A DNA stretch of 64,000 nt from Staphylococcus lloydii (GTDB taxonomy: Bacteria; Bacillota; Bacilli; Staphylococcales; Staphylococcaceae), in contig NZ_CP064056.1 of assembly GCF_015775975.1 (NCBI RefSeq), forward strand, positions 1,860,001 through 1,924,000, in the 5' to 3' direction. The translations under genes were made by a program, and so were the position numbers. The notes under the pieces were generated by a model. That model saw only the letters and a list, made by a program, of their open reading frames with translations, was not told where the DNA came from and did no database searches. This document shows positions 60,317 to 64,000 of this stretch, one piece after another. Each line of letters starts with the position of its first letter. Position 1 is the stretch's first letter.

Positions 60317-60390
60317 TCATATCACCGACTACATAATACCATACATATAATAATTCATTCACTTGTTTAAGCTTAATTAAACGCTTTTCT

Positions 60391-60460
60391 CATATAAAAA
60401 GCACCACTACACTCATCAATAGTTTTTACATAAAAACTATCTTTCAATGTAATGATGCTT
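60391..60460 (-). terminator. Terminator of the nitronate monooxygenase gene
   Basis: A long imperfect stem: AAGCATCATTACA pairs (with G-U) with TGTAGTGGTGCTT and an inner ATAGTTTTT/AAAAACTAT closes a four-base loop; the minus strand continues TTTTTATA. Confidence 0.85.
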
Positions 60461-60466
60461 AACTCA

Positions 60467-61531
60467 TTAATATTCTAATACTTTTCTTGATTGATTAAGG
60501 ATATGTTGTATTAAGTCATCGACACTAACTGCTTGAGCAAGTCTTGGACTTTGCCCACTCCATAAATGCGTCATGTCGGCATCGCCTTGTTGCACGGCTG
60601 CCTTGCGAATAGCATTTGTTAGTTGATTTTGTATAGGATAACTTGGAATATCATCATCGTATTTATTCATTTCATGGATAAACTCATTATCTATGCCTCG
60701 AGCTGGTTTACCACTAAACACGGGTGTAACTACTGTATCCGTCTCTTTACTATTCAATATAGCATTGCGTAAAACGTTATTGGCGCCACTTTCCAACGTA
60801 GTTAAAAATGCTGTACCCATCTGTACCGCTTGGGCCCCTAATGCCATACTGGCTATTAATCCTCTACCGTCCATAATTCCACCCGCAGCGACAACTGGAA
60901 TAGAAACATTATCAACAATTTGTGGTATTAATGACATTGTACCTACGAGTGCGCCATTATTACTTGTATCAATAAATGAACCACGATGACCACCCGCTTC
61001 ACTGCCTTGCGCAACGACTATATCAATGCCTGCATCTTCGTTAGCTTTCGCTTCGTCAACGGATGTCGCAGTGCCTAATAAAGTCACATGGTGTGCTTTC
61101 AATTTGGCAATTGTTTCCTGATTAGGAATACCAAAAGTAAACGCAACAATAGGTACTTGCTTATGAATAATTATATCTATAGCCCGTTCAAATTGTTGTT
61201 GTTCAGTTATATTCACTACTGGTTCTTCTAAATTAAATGCCTTGCGGTAAGGTTTGAGCCAAGTTTGCATATGTTCGACAAGTCCATTGTCTATTTCGTT
61301 ATTACTTGGAACAAATAAATTCACCGCAAATGGTTTAGTAGTTAAGCCCTTCACTTCATCAATTTCATTTTCCAGTTTTTCACCATCGAAGTATCCGGCA
61401 CCTATCATGCCTAAACCACCAGCATTACATACCGCAGCAACTAATTCTGGCGTTGTACTTCCAGCCATACCTGCTTGAATTATCGGATAATCTATATTTA
61501 AGCGTTTTGTAAGCTGTGTTGACAATTGCAT
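60467..61531 (-). CDS. Nitronate monooxygenase-type FMN oxidoreductase
   Basis: A 354-residue TIM-barrel FMN enzyme. ATG at 61531 gives [32 protein letters not shown] ends seven bases upstream. Seen: [26 protein letters not shown] (FMN loop, about 19-44), GSEAGGHRG (about 176-184) with the catalytic His, and [13 protein letters not shown] (FMN phosphate). Class I and II NMOs oxidise propionate-3-nitronate or alkyl nitronates; the family also includes FabK-like enzymes, from which it differs in lacking a fab context. Confidence 0.88.
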   Translation of the reverse strand: MQLSTQLTKRLNIDYPIIQAGMAGSTTPELVAAVCNAGGLGMIGAGYFDGEKLENEIDEVKGLTTKPFAVNLFVPSNNEIDNGLVEHMQTWLKPYRKAFNLEEPVVNITEQQQFERAIDIIIHKQVPIVAFTFGIPNQETIAKLKAHHVTLLGTATSVDEAKANEDAGIDIVVAQGSEAGGHRGSFIDTSNNGALVGTMSLIPQIVDNVSIPVVAAGGIMDGRGLIASMALGAQAVQMGTAFLTTLESGANNVLRNAILNSKETDTVVTPVFSGKPARGIDNEFIHEMNKYDDDIPSYPIQNQLTNAIRKAAVQQGDADMTHLWSGQSPRLAQAVSVDDLIQHILNQSRKVLEY

Positions 61532-61558
61532 CTTTAACACCTCTCGATTAATGGTTAA

Positions 61559-62569
61559 TTATTTTTTCTTCAAGTTTGAAGATAATTTTTCTTCCTCTTC
61601 TTCATCCATTTCATCTTCAATTTCCATACCAAGCATTTCTTCAATTAAATCCTCATGAGAAACAATACCATCCGTACCACCATATTCATCTAACACAATC
61701 GCTAAGTGCTTACGCGTTACGGTCATTTTTCTTAATACCCACTCAGCTTTATTGTGCTCATTCACAAATAATGGCACTGAAGTATAATCAACAATTGATT
61801 TATCTTGTTCATGATTCCATGCTAACAAATACTTAGAGTGAAAGACCCCAACAATGTTATCAATGTCACCTTCATAAACTGGATATCTAGTATATGGATT
61901 TGATTTTACCGTTTCATATACCTCTTCGTAGCTAGTATCATCCGAAAATGCCGTTACATTAATTCTTGGTGTCGTATTCACATCGTTAATTTTTAATTTA
62001 TCAAAATCCATAACGCCTTGAATACGTTTACTTTCCATCTCATTAAATGCGCCTTCACTACCAGCGATTGTTACAAGTTGTCGTATTTCTTCTTTAGAAT
62101 ATTTTTGTTCACTTTCCTGATTTTTTGTTAATGCGTGATGAATACTATCCGTTAGTCCGTTTAGAATCATAGTTATGGGTTTAAAGATCATTGTAATCAA
62201 TTTTAGTGGCCCATAAATAAAACGACCGACTCCATTCGGAATTGATGCTGCAATAGATTTCGGAATGACTTCACCTATTAATATAACTGCTATAATTGAC
62301 AGTATAATTGTGCCAATAATATTCAAACTATGATTAATTGCGACAATAGTCATTAACGTTAAAATCAATAAATTCACTATTGTGTTGCACACTAAAATTG
62401 TCGTTATAAAATCACTTGGTTTATGTAAAAAATCTAATAGCTTTTGTGCTTTTTTATTTCCTTGTTGTGCTTCTTCGCTTAATTTAATTTTATTTATAGC
62501 AGTCAATGCTGTTTCACTACTTGAAAAGAAAAACGAGGCTAACAATAAAATGATTATCGATATAACCAA
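61559..62569 (-). CDS. CNNM/CorC-type divalent-cation transport protein (MpfA/MpfB family)
   Basis: A 336-residue membrane protein. Seen: a DUF21 domain with four hydrophobic segments (about 1-130; [22 protein letters not shown]), then two CBS modules (about 190-315; [52 protein letters not shown]-like), and an acidic then lysine tail. It ends without a CorC/HlyC domain. S. aureus has two such proteins, one needed for magnesium tolerance; the one beside suf matches this position. Start TTG 62569 with AAGGGG upstream; no ATG in frame is suitable. Confidence 0.87.
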   Translation of the reverse strand: [336 protein letters not shown]

Positions 62570-62874
62570 AAAGCATATCCCCTTCGTTATGTTTTATTTG
62601 CTGTTTTAATACTTATTCCCTAACACATTTACTAAAAACAACTTTGTTAATGAAATAACTTAATTCTGACTCTCATTTTTATTCATCAGAATGTATGTAT
62701 TCAATATAGTTTAACACGATACCTACGCTTAATGTTAAACATAAAGTGTTCTAGATCAAAATTCATTTATTCTGTTAATCTTGAACTTGCGTCATTTTCA
62801 CTCGTCATAACGATAAAAAAGAGGCGCCCGAAGGACACCTCTATATATTATCTTTACACAATAGATTCGATTTA
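62570..62874. other. Gene-free stretch between sufB and the CNNM gene
   Basis: 305 bases. It contains the promoter region of the CNNM gene on the left and the suf terminator on the right. I see no small ORF with a ribosome site, repeat or known RNA motif in the remainder. Confidence 0.6.
62814..62841 (-). terminator. Terminator of the suf operon
   Basis: GAGGTGTC pairs with GGCGCCTC (two G-U) around CTTCG, followed on the minus strand by TTTTTTATCG. The most GC-rich terminator in the window, 33 bases beyond sufB. Confidence 0.9.
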
Positions 62875-64000
62875 TTAACCGATTGAACCTTCCATTTCGA
62901 ATTTGATTAGTCGGTTCATTTCAACTGCGTATTCCATTGGTAATTCTTTTGTGAATGGTTCAATGAAGCCCATTACGATCATTTCTGTCGCTTCTTCCTC
63001 TGAAATACCACGACTCATTAGATAGAATAACTGTTCTTCAGAAACTTTAGACACTTTCGCTTCGTGTTCTAATGAGATGTTATCGTTAAATACTTCGTTG
63101 TAAGGAATAGTATCAGAAGTTGATTCATTATCTAAAATCAACGTATCACATTCAATATTTGAACGTGCACCTTTCGCTTTACGTCCGAAGTGAACGATAC
63201 CACGATAAACAACTTTTCCGCCATCTTTTGAAATAGATTTTGAAACAATTGTTGAAGAAGTATTTGGTGCTTTGTGAATCATTTTCGCACCGGCATCTTG
63301 TACTTGACCTTTACCTGCAAAGGCAATTGATAAAGTACTACCTTTAGCACCTTCGCCCATAAGGACACAGTTAGGGTATTTCATTGTTAACTTAGAACCT
63401 AAGTTACCGTCTACCCATTCCATATTACCATTCTCATAAACTAATGTACGTTTAGTAACTAAGTTATAAACATTGTTAGCCCAGTTTTGAATTGTAGTAT
63501 AACGCACGTGAGCATCTTTATGAACAATAATTTCAACTACTGCTGAGTGTAGTGAACTTGTTGTGTAAACTGGAGCAGTACAACCTTCTACGTAGTTTAC
63601 TGAAGCTCCTTCATCAGCAATAATTAGTGTACGTTCGAATTGACCCATATTTTCTGAGTTAATACGGAAATATGCTTGTAATGGTGTATCTAATTTAATG
63701 TTCTTAGGAACATAAATAAATGAACCACCAGACCATACAGCTGAGTTTAATGCAGAAAACTTATTGTCAGCAGCAGGTACTACTGATGCAAAGTACTCTT
63801 TGAATAATTCTTCATTTTCTCTTAAGGCACTGTCAGTATCTTTAAAGATAATACCTTTTTCTTCAAGTTCTTTTTCCATATTATGGTAAACAACTTCTGA
63901 TTCATATTGTGCAGATACACCTGCAAGGTATTTTTGTTCTGCTTCTGGAATACCTAATTTATCAAATGTACGTTTAATTTCTTCTGGAACTTCATCCCAT
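62875..64000 (-). CDS. sufB: Fe-S cluster assembly scaffold SufB, 3' part
   Basis: The last 375 codons of a gene whose start lies beyond the right edge; the frame is open to base 64000 ([16 protein letters not shown] at the cut). SufB forms the SufBCD scaffold for cluster assembly. Seen: [40 protein letters not shown] with the conserved Cys, the right-handed beta-helix [38 protein letters not shown], and the C-terminal [22 protein letters not shown]. aureus SufB has about 465 residues, so about 90 are missing here. It is the last gene of suf, as the terminator shows. Confidence 0.96.
   Translation of the reverse strand, partial: WDEVPEEIKRTFDKLGIPEAEQKYLAGVSAQYESEVVYHNMEKELEEKGIIFKDTDSALRENEELFKEYFASVVPAADNKFSALNSAVWSGGSFIYVPKNIKLDTPLQAYFRINSENMGQFERTLIIADEGASVNYVEGCTAPVYTTSSLHSAVVEIIVHKDAHVRYTTIQNWANNVYNLVTKRTLVYENGNMEWVDGNLGSKLTMKYPNCVLMGEGAKGSTLSIAFAGKGQVQDAGAKMIHKAPNTSSTIVSKSISKDGGKVVYRGIVHFGRKAKGARSNIECDTLILDNESTSDTIPYNEVFNDNISLEHEAKVSKVSEEQLFYLMSRGISEEEATEMIVMGFIEPFTKELPMEYAVEMNRLIKFEMEGSIG

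Noticed and set aside
1-64000. tRNA, rRNA, CRISPR, prophage or intact insertion sequence
   Set aside because: None seen: no GTTCRA-type tRNA arms in intergenic regions, no spaced direct repeats, no intact transposase or integrase frame. Gene order matches the conserved staphylococcal chromosome.

Overview
The window is low-GC Firmicute chromosome and almost certainly a Staphylococcus core region, probably a coagulase-negative species. The evidence is gene order as well as protein similarity. The series opp, fabF-fabH, clpB, oatA-like gene, sufT, Cof phosphatase, cdr, FAH, addAB, spsBA, pgi, argGH, gudB, rocD, ppi, mnhA-G, pepA, ndh, sufA, nfu, dltXABCD, lipA, suf matches the corresponding S. 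aureus segment as I remember it. Many proteins also have the same length and catalytic residue numbers as their S. aureus counterparts (for example FabH C112/H238/N268, SpsB S36/K77, CdrA C43). No phage, plasmid, IS with intact transposase, CRISPR, rRNA or tRNA was seen.

Layout. 1-4.6 kb: start of an oligopeptide permease gene, a small membrane protein, an MFS transporter and fabH-fabF under a FapR operator. 4.8-14.1 kb: DUF2929 protein, clpB under CtsR, an OatA-type acyltransferase, SufT, a Cof phosphatase, CoA-disulfide reductase, a UPF0344 protein and a FAH-family hydrolase. 14.4-24.9 kb: helicase-nuclease addBA, signal peptidases spsA (inactive paralogue) and spsB, a DedA/TVP38 protein and pgi. 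25.2-32.1 kb: argGH, gudB, rocD and an Old Yellow Enzyme-type oxidoreductase, i.e. arginine/glutamate metabolism. 32.3-39.8 kb: S1 protein, cyclophilin, KapB-like protein and the seven-gene Na+/H+ antiporter operon mnhABCDEFG. 39.9-49.0 kb: FAD protein, thioesterase, YuiF transporter, leucyl aminopeptidase, NDH-2, SufA, YuzB, a second NDH-like oxidoreductase, YuzD and Nfu. 49.1-53.3 kb: dltXABCD (teichoic acid D-alanylation), including a 48-residue DltX. 53.8-64 kb: D-2-hydroxyacid dehydrogenase, yutF, yutE (HEPN), DUF3055, yutD, lipA, yunD, yunF, nitronate monooxygenase, CNNM transporter and the 3' part of sufB.

Functional threads. Iron-sulfur supply recurs: sufB, sufA, nfu and sufT are here together with client enzymes LipA and AddB. 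Cell-envelope functions recur too (dlt, OatA paralogue, SpsAB, fabHF, Mnh). Regulation is unusually readable: strong sequence matches to FapR, CtsR, CodY, ArgR/AhrC, CcpA (cre), Rex and WalR sites lie at the promoters where they would be expected.

I found no convincing previously undescribed large system. The items most worth a second look are: the orphan HEPN protein YutE, which keeps the HepT-type R-X4-H-X-Y motif with no adjacent antitoxin; two roughly 100-nt interrupted hairpins of matching architecture that end genes on the minus strand; a Rex-like site plus structured leader before ndh; a WalR-type box inside the promoter of the OatA paralogue; and two coding-like remnants in gene-free stretches.
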